DNA of 64,000 bases from Isoetes taiwanensis (lineage: Eukaryota > Streptophyta > Lycopodiopsida > Isoetales > Isoetaceae), in the NCBI GenBank assembly GCA_021234155.1, contig JAJEKV010000013.1:4460028-4524027 (forward strand), written 5' to 3'. The notes below the pieces were generated by a model that saw nothing but the letters and a program-made list of their open reading frames with translations, did not search any database and was not told the origin of the DNA. How positions within the stretch are numbered: the stretch's first letter is position 1; every line of letters begins with the position of its first letter. The position numbers and the translations under genes were made by a program. Shown one piece after another: positions 36,780-47,403 of this stretch.

Positions 36780-37409
36780 TGATGACGGATTTCCCACATC
36801 CTCATTATCGACCTTCAAAGGAAAACATGGGATCAAATAGTGCTGCTGCAAGGCAAAAGAACCAAGAACCAGAAAAAAAAAAATTTTTGAAGGAAAAAAA
36901 AGGACTAAAAAATTTGGTAATGAAAATTTGATAAAGGAAGTGTGGAAGAAAATATAGAAATATGGAAAAATGGAAAAGATGTAGAAGATAAAAAGAGGGT
37001 GCACCACTTTATTCAAGAAGGTAATACAAAACAATGCTTCAAGATATCTTGCATGGGGGGAAGAGGTCTCGACACCATCTTCCTGTGGCTGCCACTACCC
37101 TTGCTCCATGTGAGATTCTAGAGCCCCAGAGGAGGAGAATAAGTCCCCTCAAGATATTTATAATTTTTCTGATAAATCTTGGCCATCCACACACTCCTTT
37201 TTTACACCTCATCAATCCTTTGTTTTTTGTCTTCTTCTTCTCCATAACCAAATTTGTCTTTTTGTTTAACAACTAACACAACTTAATATGGGCCCTTGGA
37301 TTCTAACAACAAGCACAAATGAATCTGGACCCTTGATCTTCACCCCTCCTTTAGACCTTGATAGTGTTCTTCTATGTTGACCCCGATTTTGCCAAAAATT
37401 GGGTCAACA
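36780..37409 (-). repeat. Terminal LTR 11, the 5' end of the array on the minus strand
   Basis: A 630-bp LTR that ends the array. Its outer end ...GGGTCAACA is followed at once by CTCCT and then by the continuation of the split gypsy LTR. Confidence 0.85.
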
Positions 37410-37898
37410 CTCCTCCTGCTCTGAACTCGACCATCCTGCTCTGCTGCTAGAAGATGAAGCTAGAAAGGGAAACTAACGAGCTAGATCGCTCAGACAGAGT
37501 CTGGAAGGCGGATTTGGCTCCTGGAGCAAGCAAAACAGAACCCTAAAACACTATGGACCAAAATAGCAAGTTAGGGTTTCCTTTACCTAAATAGACAAGG
37601 GGTTAGGGCTAGGGTTTCCAATTACCCCCTTTAGCATGTGGGATAATTGGTGTGGCCCACTTGCCTTTATTAAGTGGCATAAAGTGTCCACATGGGAAAA
37701 TGCGCACACATGGATAAATGTGCACATTGGAAAATGTGCACATTAATAAATGCACACACCTTGCAGGTTGCCCCCTAGGGTGTTACCGCTGGCTACGCGA
37801 TCCGCCGCACATCGCCGGGTCTCGGTGGCGCGGTAATGCGTGATTTAGGCAGTATAGTATACGCCCCGGGACCAGATAATCGTCTTTGGAACGTCACA

Positions 37899-39028
37899 TT
37901 CTCCCCACCTTGAAATGATGCTGTCCGCAGCATCGTGGGTCTCCCCACATTGGGATCTTCCTAACCTGCAATCAACTTGATGCATACAATATCCTACTAA
38001 CATATTTAGACATTTATTAGGATTACCTAAAAGTAATATTTTTAAAACATTATTACATCATTTTATTAAATAACTTATCAATTCGTAACTTCATTAAAAC
38101 AAGGTACTTATTAGTTTCACTTATCATAACATTTTAGTTTATCAAAATTTAACAGTTTCATATACAATTATTCCTCGAGGCACTCTTCATTCCTTGCAAC
38201 AAATTCCAACAAAATTTGTGTTGCAAGTCTTCGTAGCTCGACCTCCTTGCCCTCCGGAGCGCTCTATTGGCCTGCAGGTCGACACTACGTTAGTACCATT
38301 TTAATTATTAATAAAATTTTGGGGTGAAAGCATGCTAGGGTGTACCATCTAAAGTTCTTTTTAGGGAGTGCAAAACTACCCAGAAAAGCACCCAACACTG
38401 GGTACTAGGAACTTGCATAAATGTCTCAATAAACAATAAGTTTGAGAGTTGATTCATTCATTTTAGTCTCTAATAGTATTGTTATCATCTACTATTATAG
38501 ATTGACATGTTATTGACCTTCAATTCAAAAATTTTGGATTGATTTTAATGGGAAGAAAAAACAGAAAGTACCAGTTTTAAAAGTACCCAGTGTAGGTACT
38601 TTTGAGGGTTCCAAAAGTGGTACACCGTAGCATGCTTTCACCCTTTGGTTATAAGGGAACCACCCCACCTATCTACATGAATGCATGACTAATCTCCCGG
38701 CGTAGGAAGAGGATGCTTCTTCCATTGTGGCCGAGGAGACAGCGCCCTATAATGCCTATATGGCGCTCATGCCTGTTAGAATCAGAGCTTGGGATTCGAA
38801 CCCAAGTATGCCAAGACTCTGTCTCCTTCAAACCCCTCCCGCACCTATATTTGTATACACGCTTTGTGATTCTGCTTTTCGACCACACATTTTCTATGAC
38901 AATCAGTCATATATATATGTTCTCATCAACCTGGATATATCCACTTGTCAAATCGTGCATGCCCTTCATATAGAAAGTTTTTCAACTTGCCTAAATAATA
39001 GGATGCCCCGGCCGTCCTTATCTTCCAC
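37899..39028 (-). other. Interior of the split gypsy element and unassigned sequence
   Basis: Starts at the purine tract beside the split LTR. No retroviral domain could be read. 38160-38290 has a moderately open minus-strand frame without motifs. 38322-38643 is a MITE. At about 38735-38830, GGAGACAG and CTGTCTCC flank a B-box-like word (GGTTCGAATCC on the minus strand), possibly a SINE or tRNA-like remnant, but no complete tRNA can be folded. Confidence 0.35.
38322..38643. mobile_element. 322-bp MITE, same family as 32447-32700
   Basis: Terminal inverted repeats of 25 bp with one mismatch start GGGTGAAAGCATGCTAGGGT (38322-38346 and 38619-38643). TTTG flanks both sides (38318-38321 and 38644-38647), again a 4-bp duplication. 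The interior shares GTAGGTACTTTT with the other copy. No transposase is encoded. Confidence 0.8.
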
Positions 39029-39357
39029 TGCCGTTGACTTTGACCGTTGACCGGGTCCAACCCAAAACCCTAAGTGGCGAGGTGGGGTGTCTCGTGTGTT
39101 TCTAGCGAAACCAAAGAACACCGGGTAGGGTGTGCCCGCCACCTTTGACTTTGACTTTGACTTTGACTTTGACTTTGAGTTTGACTTTGACTTTGACTTT
39201 GACTTTGACTTTGACCTACTGCCACTGCTTCTCATAGGTCTCCCCCATTCAACCGCTTTTAACTTTGAATAACATGACACCATTTAACAACTCTAATCGC
39301 CCTTTGCTTCTCATAGATTAGAATATCACATGACACATAATTTTATCATTTCCAACA
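39029..39357 (-). repeat. 3' LTR of the copia element, with a TTTGAC hexamer array
   Basis: Begins TGTTGGAAATG on the minus strand at 39357. Inside, about 39143-39214 is (TTTGAC)n with around twelve units and one variant. Confidence 0.8.
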
Positions 39358-42300
39358 TTCCCCTTCATGTGATATTCCCGGTCATCACATTGTAACAATT
39401 TCCTTATTTCCTGGAATCGGATAAAGGTAGAGCCTTTGTAAGAATATCGCTCTTTGATCGGTGTACTAACATAGGTCAAATGCACTTGATTTCTTTTTGA
39501 CCATATCTCCGATAAAATGAACTTCCATTTCAATGTGTTTTGACCTTTTCGTTGCAAAAAACTGGATTTTTGTCATGGCAATACAACTAGTATTATCACA
39601 ATAAATGATTGTTGGTCCTCTTTGAGCAAATCCAAATTACGCCATAAGCCTTCTTTCCCAAATAAGTTCCTTAGTCATCGTGGCTGGCGGAGTTGTACTC
39701 GGCAAAGACTAGATAAAATAAATGTCGCTTTGCTTCTTGCACTTCAAGCAACTGGGGGTCCACCTAATAAAAAACAACATACCACAAGTTGATTTTCGTT
39801 TGTCTAAATCTCCTCCCAATCGGCATCACAATAAGCACGCAATTGTAAATTGGTTTCATTAAATACTATACCAAAATGCATTGTACCTTTTAAGTATTTG
39901 AGGATCCTTTTTTTTGCAATCCGGTGTCCTTTACCAGCCCCGCTCATTGTACCTAATTGAGAATATTAAGCTGCAAAATGCAATGTCCGGCCTAGTACAA
40001 TTGGCTACATAAGACAAACAACCAATCAAACTTCAGAAGGTATTTTCTCCATTTGTTTGCTTTTCGGCTTATTTTTGGACTCATATCTCATAGAGAGATT
40101 CTGCGGGACCCGGGAACCATAGGAGTATATGCCATATTGCAATCTTCCATATGAAATTTCTTCAACATGTTTTGAATATGCCCTTGTTGACTCAAAGCTA
40201 ATATCTTGTGATTTTTGTCCCCTGTAAAACATCTATGCCCGAAACCTCTTTAACTCTCAAGATCACTCATTTGGAATCGTTTCCCTTAAGATATCTTTGC
40301 AATGATTTAGTACTTGAGTTCCTTTTGATATCATAATATTGTCATCAACATATAAAGCAATAATGCACCGGGCATCTCCCATTTTGAACCTATAGATATT
40401 ACCATCATAATTGAGCTTCTCAAAACCTTGTTCTACAAGATATCCATCCATACATTTATACCATTCCCTAGGAGATTGTTTTAAGACCATAAACCGCTCT
40501 ATTCAACTTCCAAATTTTTCCTTTTTCCTCTTCAAATCCAAAAAGTGCGGGGTCTTAAATAAATTTCCTCCTCTAACTTAGCATTCAAGAATCTTTGTGC
40601 TTACATCCATATGATGGATTTCAAGGTCACAAGCATTAGCAATAGCTAATAACATTCTCAAACTATTTATCTTTACCAATGGTGAGAATGTTTCATCAAA
40701 ATCTTCTCTTTTTTTTTTGTAAAGCCTTGTGCAACAAGTCCGGCTTTAAATTTCTTTTGTATTTTTGTCTACTCCCGGTTTTATTCTATAGATCCACTTA
40801 CTTCCAACTATATTCTTATCGAAGGAATATCCACCATCAGTATAAGTGTTTGTTCTTTTGAATGCTCTCATTTCTTCTTCCATAGCACATTTCCAGGTTC
40901 TTTTCCATTCATATCTTGAAGGCCGCCTCCATATAATTTTTGTGGAATCTTTGTCCGTTTCAAGTATCAAAATGTCAAATACAAGATTAATTTCTCCTAC
41001 CCGAGATCTAAGTCTTTTTACTTTTTCCAAGTTCAGTTCTACCATGAGACTCTAAATCATGTTTGGCTTCTTCCGCCAACATTTGAGCTTCTGTTCGCGG
41101 GTTTTCTTTTTGGTCTATCAATTTTATCCACTGCGCCTCTTGGTGTTCAATCTCTTGCTCAACACCGATTCCACTTCCTCGCTCAACAACATTACTTGGA
41201 ATCATTTCGACTCACTATCGAGTCACTCAAATCCACCTGCCCAATCCTTGAGTTTTTTTCTTCTTCACTTATTGACTGATTGTTTCCTCAATACTATCTT
41301 TCCTTTCACTTTCACATGGATCTTCAGTATTTATCTTAGGAATTTTCCTATAAAATTCGTTTTCATTGAAGACCACATCTCTACTTACTATAATTTTTCT
41401 TCTAGCAGGGTCATATAATTTGAATGCTTTTTGAGTTAGAATCATACCCTACTAGATAAGATATGTATGCTCTATCATCCAACTTTTTCCTCAGTTCTTC
41501 GGGAACATGTACAAAGCATAAACACCCATATGCTTTTAATCTATCATAAGAAGGTGACTTACCAGACCAAAGCATTTCTGGAATTGCACCTTTAATACTT
41601 GATGAAGGTAACAAGTTTTGAATGTAGAATTTATCTTCCACGACTTCATCCCATAAATAATTTGGTAAACCGAATACTTCAACATGGATCTCACAAAGAT
41701 CAAGCAAGGTTCTATTTTTCCTTTCTGCAACTCCATTTTGTTGTGGTGAGTATCTCGCATGTCAATTGCCCTCTTGATTCCCCTGTTTACACAAAAGCTT
41801 TAAATTCATCGAGATATATTCACCTCCTCGTGTCGACCTTATGCACTTTATCTTTCTTCGGTTTCTAGCTTTCGGTTTCAGCAATAAATAACTTCAAAGC
41901 ATCACTAGCTTGGTCTTTTGTTTTCAAAATATAACACTTGGTTTTTCACTGAAATCATCAATAAAGCTCATGAAATATTTATGCCCACTCAAACTAGTAA
42001 CATTTATAGGACCACATAAATGTATGTACCAAATCCAAAATGCCCTTTGCTCTTTTGTGTGACCTTTTTAAATGGCAATCTTGATTGCTTTCCAAGTTAT
42101 GACCTCCACATAAAAACTTTTCATTTTGTACCTTGGCAGATATTAATCCCTTTTCCCAAGCCTTTTAATTATTGCAAACATTTACATGACATAACTGTTA
42201 TGCCATACTTTCACATCTGAATATTCCACAAGATTAATTTCATGAAGATGCTCCATATTCAATCCAAAAAGATTACCAACTCTTTTGCCAATAAACTTTA

Positions 42301-43367
42301 ATTCACCATTAAGAAACACTTTACAATGGATCTGTTCAAACAAAGACTTTTATATCCCAAATCCACCCGGTGGCATACGGATATGAGATTTCTAACAAGA
42401 CTGGGCACACACAAAAACATCTCTCAATTTTACAATTTTGCCATTTAAGTCAAACAACTCTAAAACTCCAGTATCTTCTATTTTCTTCAAACCCCCATCA
42501 CCAAGTTGCACATGTCCTTCTTTCTTTTCCCCTCCTTAAGCATATGCAAAATCACACATCACACTTTTTTCTGCTCCTGAATCTATAACAACAAATTGGT
42601 TATTGCTTTTCCTTGGAAACTCTGAAACATTGCAAGTTAAATTCTTCCTTACCTCCAAGGTGTCATCCTCAAGTTCACCTTCACTACTATCTTGTTTTCT
42701 ACCACATTAATACTTGAGCCTCCTTTGAATTTTCCCTTGCCCCCTGCCACCTCTATAAGTTCCGGAAAATCTCCCTCGACCTCTACCCTTTTTAGGGCTT
42801 GGGCAATCGGAAGCAAAATGACCTTTGCCTTCACAATTGAAACATCTAAATTCCTTCTCACTATTGTTTGGACACTCACTCTTTTAGGTGACCAAATTGA
42901 TTACATGCATAACAAGGTCCTACTTTTCCTCTTGAAAAACCACCTCTTTTAGTCTTACTCGCATACAAGATCTCGAGGTGATCGACTTCCTCCCGAGTAA
43001 TAGTAGACTGTTCAAATTCTCGTATGTATCATTCGATAGCATGCTCCTTTGGAAGTGGCTACATTTTAAAGTAAAGTTGCTAAGTGACTATTATGAGATC
43101 TTGCTCTTGCCAAAGCTAGTATTTGATTTCGTTCATTCAAGATATTTCCGGCTCCCTCAAGATCACGCAATAATGGAATCAAATCTCTCCAAAAAGTCGG
43201 TCAAGTTATCTTTCTCAAACAATTTCATCTTCCTTAAGCTGTTTTTCTAGCACATCTATTTGTGAAGAACTTTTTTGTTCATAGTGCTTTATCAAATAAT
43301 CCCACATTTCCTTAGGCTTCATGCCTCGAAGCTTCAGTTTTAAGGCAGTGCCTACCTTACACATAGC

Positions 43368-43676
43368 TGTCGTTGACTTTGACCCGTTGACCAGTCAACC
43401 CAAAACCCTAAGTGGCGGGCAGGGGGTGTCTGTGTGTTTCTAGCGAGCCCAGCAACACCTGGGTAGGGTGTGCCCGCCACCTTTGACTTTGACTTTGACT
43501 TTGACTTTGACTTTGACTTTGACTTTGACTTTGACATCGCCTTTGCTTCTCATAGGTCTCCCCCATTCAACTGCTTAACTTTGAATAACATGACACCATT
43601 TAACAACTCTAATCTACTGCCACTGCTTCTCATAGATTAGAATATCACATGACACATAATTTTATCATTTCCAACA
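43368..43676 (-). repeat. 5' LTR of the copia element
   Basis: Collinear with 39029-39357. The (TTTGAC)n tract at about 43482-43534 has about nine units, which accounts for most of the length difference. The words CTACTGCCACTGC and CGCC(C)TTTGC on either side of TTCTCATAG are swapped between the two LTRs. Confidence 0.8.
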
Positions 43677-44578
43677 ATGCCTACACCTTTAGTTGCCCAG
43701 CGTGGAGGATAGGGTTCTTCCCGTATATGGGGCGTGAATGATAGGGTCCTCCCCGTAGGTATTGACTAGAGGTCAACAAACATTTAAGGTGCAAAAGAAA
43801 ATGTATTTACCCTTCTATATTCCTTTTCTAGAGCCTAGTTGCACTCAACCAATACACCGCAACAACCTGCTAACACCACCTGCTGAAATGAATGAATGAA
43901 TGAATGAGCCATGTGGCCCTCCCCTTTATTTCCAAAATAGCAGCACAAAAATATTTCACTTCTAATAATCCCTCATGCACACCGGCCTTTTTGGGCATAT
44001 AAAAAGCATCAAAGTAACACAAAGGATCCAAAACTCAAATAAGTTCATAAAGATTTAAGGCCTCCGTTGCTAATGTCCAACACGACCCCAACATGCCAAG
44101 ACTCTTGCAAAACTCGCAAAGGACGTCTCCACATCCATCTCTAAGCAAACCTGCAAAAGGAACAAGGAAACACGTGGTACGAGGACCCCAATCCTGGCAC
44201 AAAGGCCGCCACATCTATGGCATACGAGGGCCCACCACCATGGCGCAAGGGCCCTCAACATTGACCCCACTTAAAACCCAACATTCAGGCCATAAGAGTT
44301 GCCCCAACAACAATGCTTGGCATGAGAGCCTCCAGCCATTGTACAAGATAACCGCAAGATCAAGAAGTCAAAACACTGAGCTAATACAACAAAGACATTG
44401 ACTATAAGAATACTTCAATGACGCAAGGTAAGAACACATGGCTAAAACGAAAGAGGGGGAGGGGGGGTGGGGCAAGCGACTTACAAAGGGGGAGGCTCAA
44501 AGACGGCTGATGAAAATGGGAGGAATGCAACAAGGCTATAAATACTCCAACGGAGGCACTCTCAACTAGCCTCAAGAA
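43677..44578. other. Gene-free stretch with an (AATG)n microsatellite
   Basis: A clean AATG/GAAT repeat lies at 43887-43908. A plus-strand open frame of 102 codons (44093-44401) is rich in His, Ser and Thr without a motif and probably arises by chance. Confidence 0.4.
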
Positions 44579-44617
44579 GCGGATTTATCTGCTGATCTCA
44601 AAACGCAGATAAATCGC
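44579..44617. repeat. 13-bp inverted repeat (hairpin)
   Basis: GCGGATTTATCTGC (44579-44592) pairs with GCAGATAAATCGC (44605-44617) with one bulged base and a 12-nt loop. It could be a terminal fragment of a fold-back element. Confidence 0.6.
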
Positions 44618-44639
44618 ACCTATATATATATGATTACTA

Positions 44640-44945
44640 GAGCTTGAATTAGGTATATCTATCACCCTCCCTCGCCGTCCTTTTTTGTGTTCTATACCGT
44701 CTTGGGCTGCGCTATCACAAAACGCCCATCCTGCTCGAAACTGAGAAAGAAAGCCCAAGTTCGCAGTGCCACAGGTGATGGTTATGCCTCTCACACCACG
44801 CATCCCTCTTCCCTTCTACGTCTGCGGTTTCTGTAAATTCTAGTTCCGTAGATGGTAGTATAGAAGCTGCTCTATTAGATATATCTATCGTTCCCTGTCC
44901 CACCGCGTATGCCTTTTGCTTTCTATCCAGTCTCAAGCCCGGGGT
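44640..44945. repeat. Diverged tandem duplication
   Basis: Blocks at about 44640-44725 and 44868-44945 share the order TATATCTATC, CC(C)T, TCTAT(A)CC(A)GTCT and GGGC/AGCCC-type words. The similarity is moderate and the interval between them is not clearly duplicated. Confidence 0.35.
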
Positions 44946-46726
44946 TTAACAAGCTGCAGAGGGCTACGACGTTTTTGTCTGTTTAGAGAACCCCGACTCC
45001 GGGCATACTGGGTTCTAGAGAGAGATTAAGATTTCTTAGAGTAGAAGCTTAGCAAGGGTAGCGAATTTCTTTATGCTGGCGCAACGCCAGTGAATTGACC
45101 TCCCCACAGCTAGGTTCTTTTGCCTTCATGTTCAGAATAAAAAAGACCCCAGCAATCCAAAATCTCGCTCGTGCAGGTGAGCTTCCAGTACTTAGCAGAG
45201 TTCGAGCTCGGATTTAAGAACCCAGCCTGATAATTCAAGAACTCAGAGTCTAAATTTCAGACCCAAATCTGGGTCTATAACCCACAAAAATTGTAAAGTA
45301 CAACTTCGGCTCTAGAAATCCAACACGACAAAATTGCCCAATCGATCAAATCTAGCTCCCAATCACCCAGTTTGATGGCAGATGCAAGGTCCCAAAATCT
45401 TGCCGATACTAAATGGGCGAAGTAATGGCAATTTTTTTTTCTCTGGATTAAAATTTTCCTGCCTGTTAACGAATCTAAAGCATAGGCTGTGGTGGCGCAG
45501 CTAATATCAGTTTGCTCATTTGTATTGCCCGCAAATGCCTCCGATTTGCATCAATTTTGTTGCCACATCCACAATTTTCATTCATATCCGAAGAGCAACT
45601 GCAAATGATATGTTCTATGCTCTGTTCTTGATATTAAACCCTTCGTATTGACCTCCAAAACTAAATCCGTTTGTTGGAGGATCTGGCAGGCTTCATGTAT
45701 GTGAACTTGATCCCGTGTGCATCATAATTCGATTGGGTTTTTTAGCTTGAATTAAATGATTCAGAAATGATCAAGATTCCAGAGCCTTAGCATCCCGCGC
45801 TTCAAAAATCCCAGCATAATAGCTCACAGTCGCTGTAACTCAAACAGAGCGATTCATCTGGGAAATTATGCAATTACAGCGCGAAATTCACAGTTATGGC
45901 TATGGTCGAGCCCTGTTTGCAACCCGAAGCTAGTAGAGGCCACAACCAGAGGAGCAACCAGGGCGAAATCTAGGAAGACCTCAGAGCAAAATCTGGCCAA
46001 GCTACGTCTGATCTTGCAGCTCTGCAATTAAAGGGAACGATCACTGTGACAAATGTAACTGGATTCTGCTAACATGTCCACAAATTTACTACGAATTGTA
46101 CCGAGAAAATTATTGATTGGACTGATAAACCCATAAACCCATCCTTTCCTCCCAAGCTTCTGTAACCAGAGTTAATGGCTTCTGCCAACGTGCCAATGCC
46201 ACATGACGATGACTGGCAGGAGGCCAGGCAATCCGATGCTACCAAATTCTGGTAATGGAGAGACACCCGATTTACGGGTTGCTCACTGTTTTTTCCCAAT
46301 TATATATACTCGATTGTTCATTGCCTTGACAACTTGCTCCTACACAAATTGCGCGAACCTTTCAACAAATATTATATCATCTTTAATGCAAAGAACTAAA
46401 ATTCGGAAGAACAAATTTCTTTTTGAGTTCTATTGCTCCACATTCCTTCCAAGTCTTCTAGATGTGACAAATAAATAAGAGTTTTGCCAAACTGTGACCT
46501 CCTTTACTATTTCACAGTATGTTCCAGCACGAAGTATCCAATAACGAGCTATGGTTTTCGAGTACACATTATGCCCATTTGCAATAAACGCACAGGCCAT
46601 AATTTAGCATATGACATGAACCAATACGACAAGGCATTTTGAAGCTAGACAAGGCGACAAAGCCATTATGGGAAAATTAAAAGGGATGCGAAAACAGATT
46701 TCCTAAACTTTGATCAGGCTTTGACA
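44946..46726. other. Gene-free stretch
   Basis: Almost 1.8 kb without a recognisable gene or element. Open frames are below 100 codons and lack motifs. Confidence 0.4.
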
Positions 46727-46962
46727 ATATGATATCTGTGAATAATTGATCCAAGCCTTCGTATGGTTGTGACAGTCTTTGGCAACAGCGTTGCCATCTG
46801 AAATAAAGCCCTTAAGACCATCCGACTGACCATGACCTTCCAGATCCATGGCAAAGGCTGCGTTTCTCATAAAAGCACAGCATTTTCAAAAAAAAAAAAA
46901 AAAAAATGACATTTTTCTCTCTTTTTTCTTTTGATTGCAGCCATGGCGATGGGCTCTGATGA
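46727..46962 (-). pseudogene. Truncated duplicate of the ankyrin-gene exon
   Basis: About 235 bp nearly identical to 49140-49377. The minus strand reads MRNAAFAMDLEGHGQSDGLK and continues to NHTKAWINYSQISYC, then diverges and stops soon after. The ankyrin repeats that follow in the other copy are missing. An A-tract at about 46889-46907 is shared with the sister copy, so it was part of the duplicated block and not a retroposition tail of this copy. Confidence 0.55.
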
Positions 46963-47403
46963 GACCGATCTGGCCTGGCGGTTCGAATCCTCCAGCCCAT
47001 AAGAGAACAAGCTTCTTTCCTTATTGCTAGAATAGGGTTCAGACATAGCTTATTTTTTTGCACCATTGATTTGGAGATATTACTTAATTTCGTTCACGAT
47101 CTTCAAGTAATATAGGCTTGCTTAAACCATCCTGAACCATTTTCTATGGAATCGCCAGAAAATTCTTTTGTCGTTCAACCATCTGCCAATTTTTTCTTCC
47201 CTGCCTGCAGTTATTACAGGCTCAAAGGTCTATGACATATTCAACAAAACTTGGACTTATTCAGATATAATAGACTGGGGTATCATTTTAAGATTACATG
47301 TCATGTTTAATTTTTCTTGATACTTATAATTTTTACAAGTTCTATTTATATAACTTTATCTTTAAATTTAAAGTATAATTGTTATAGAAACATAAACAAT
47401 TGC
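46963..47403. other. Spacer without a recognised gene
   Basis: Contains the B-box-like word GGTTCGAATCC at about 46980, but the surroundings cannot be folded into a tRNA. The remainder is AT-rich. Confidence 0.35.

Larger units (their letters stand above)
15482..37414 (-). mobile_element. Tandem array of a non-coding LTR retrotransposon: 11 LTRs, 10 internal segments
   Basis: The array proper is 15487-37409 (21,923 bp), flanked by CTCCT at 15482-15486 and again at 37410-37414, a single 5-bp target duplication. On the minus strand each LTR (about 640 bp) begins TGTTGACCC and ends TCATCA. It holds a TATAAATA box and, further on, an AATAAA signal. Three bases after each LTR end comes TGGAGGTTCTACCGAGAT, which matches the 3' end of plant tRNA-Gln with about one difference and is the likely primer-binding site. 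Internal segments are about 1.42 kb and show no gag or pol motif. Short frames conserved between copies reflect copy similarity, not protein constraint. A convincing polypurine tract next to the internal LTRs was not seen. By eye most copies are very similar, so the expansion is young. The element is non-autonomous (LARD/TRIM-like size) and would need proteins from another family. Coordinates of each unit are listed separately. Confidence 0.85.
14393..37898 (-). mobile_element. Ty3/gypsy-type 3' LTR split by the tandem retrotransposon array
   Basis: The LTR begins TGTGACGT at 37898 on the minus strand and ends ACGTCACA at 14393, an 8-bp inverted end pair. Just inside 37898 lies a purine tract AAGGTGGGGAGAA, the expected position of a polypurine tract, so this is the 3' LTR of a minus-strand element whose interior begins at 37899 and runs right. 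The LTR is 14393-15486 plus 37415-37898, about 1.58 kb, interrupted by the array at 15487-37409. Its 14600-15200 part is homologous to 5680-6240, linking it to the chromovirus family there. It contains two short hairpins at 14411-14432 and about 14463-14488. The rest of the element is broken or out of view; no second LTR was found. Confidence 0.7.
39029..43676 (-). mobile_element. Ty1/copia retrotransposon, broken, minus strand
   Basis: The ends are LTRs of 329 bp (39029-39357) and 309 bp (43368-43676), each TG...CA. A purine tract GAAGGGGAA sits next to the left (3') LTR. Reading the minus strand from right to left the parts are gag (about 42650-43367, with a CX2CX4HX4C zinc knuckle near 42800-42850), protease area (about 42500-42620), integrase (about 41400-42450), reverse transcriptase (about 40030-41050, with ALYVDD near 40340) and RNase H (about 39400-40000). 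This order defines Ty1/copia. The copy is defective, with well over ten interruptions. The two LTRs are still clearly alike, so it is of moderate age. No target duplication could be confirmed. Confidence 0.85.

Noticed and set aside
15487-37409. Repeated open frames of 65-130 codons on both strands in every array unit
   Set aside because: They recur because the units are near-identical; several overlap on opposite strands, span the LTR hairpin or A-rich tracts, and match no gag, pol or host domain.
15487-37409. The tandem array considered as a classical satellite or a CRISPR array
   Set aside because: The unit has LTR ends, a TATA box, a polyadenylation signal and a primer-binding site, and is 2 kb long; this is a retrotransposon array.
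38735-38830. Possible tRNA gene (B-box GGTTCGAATCC on the minus strand)
   Set aside because: No A box at the right distance and no cloverleaf can be drawn; at most a SINE remnant.
38966-39283. Ser-Lys repeat protein frame (also 43352-43537)
   Set aside because: It is the antisense translation of the TTTGAC hexamer tract in the copia LTRs.
46940-47005. Possible tRNA gene around GGTTCGAATCC
   Set aside because: The pairing ends (GGGCT/AGCCC) enclose only about 50 nt and no anticodon arm is present.
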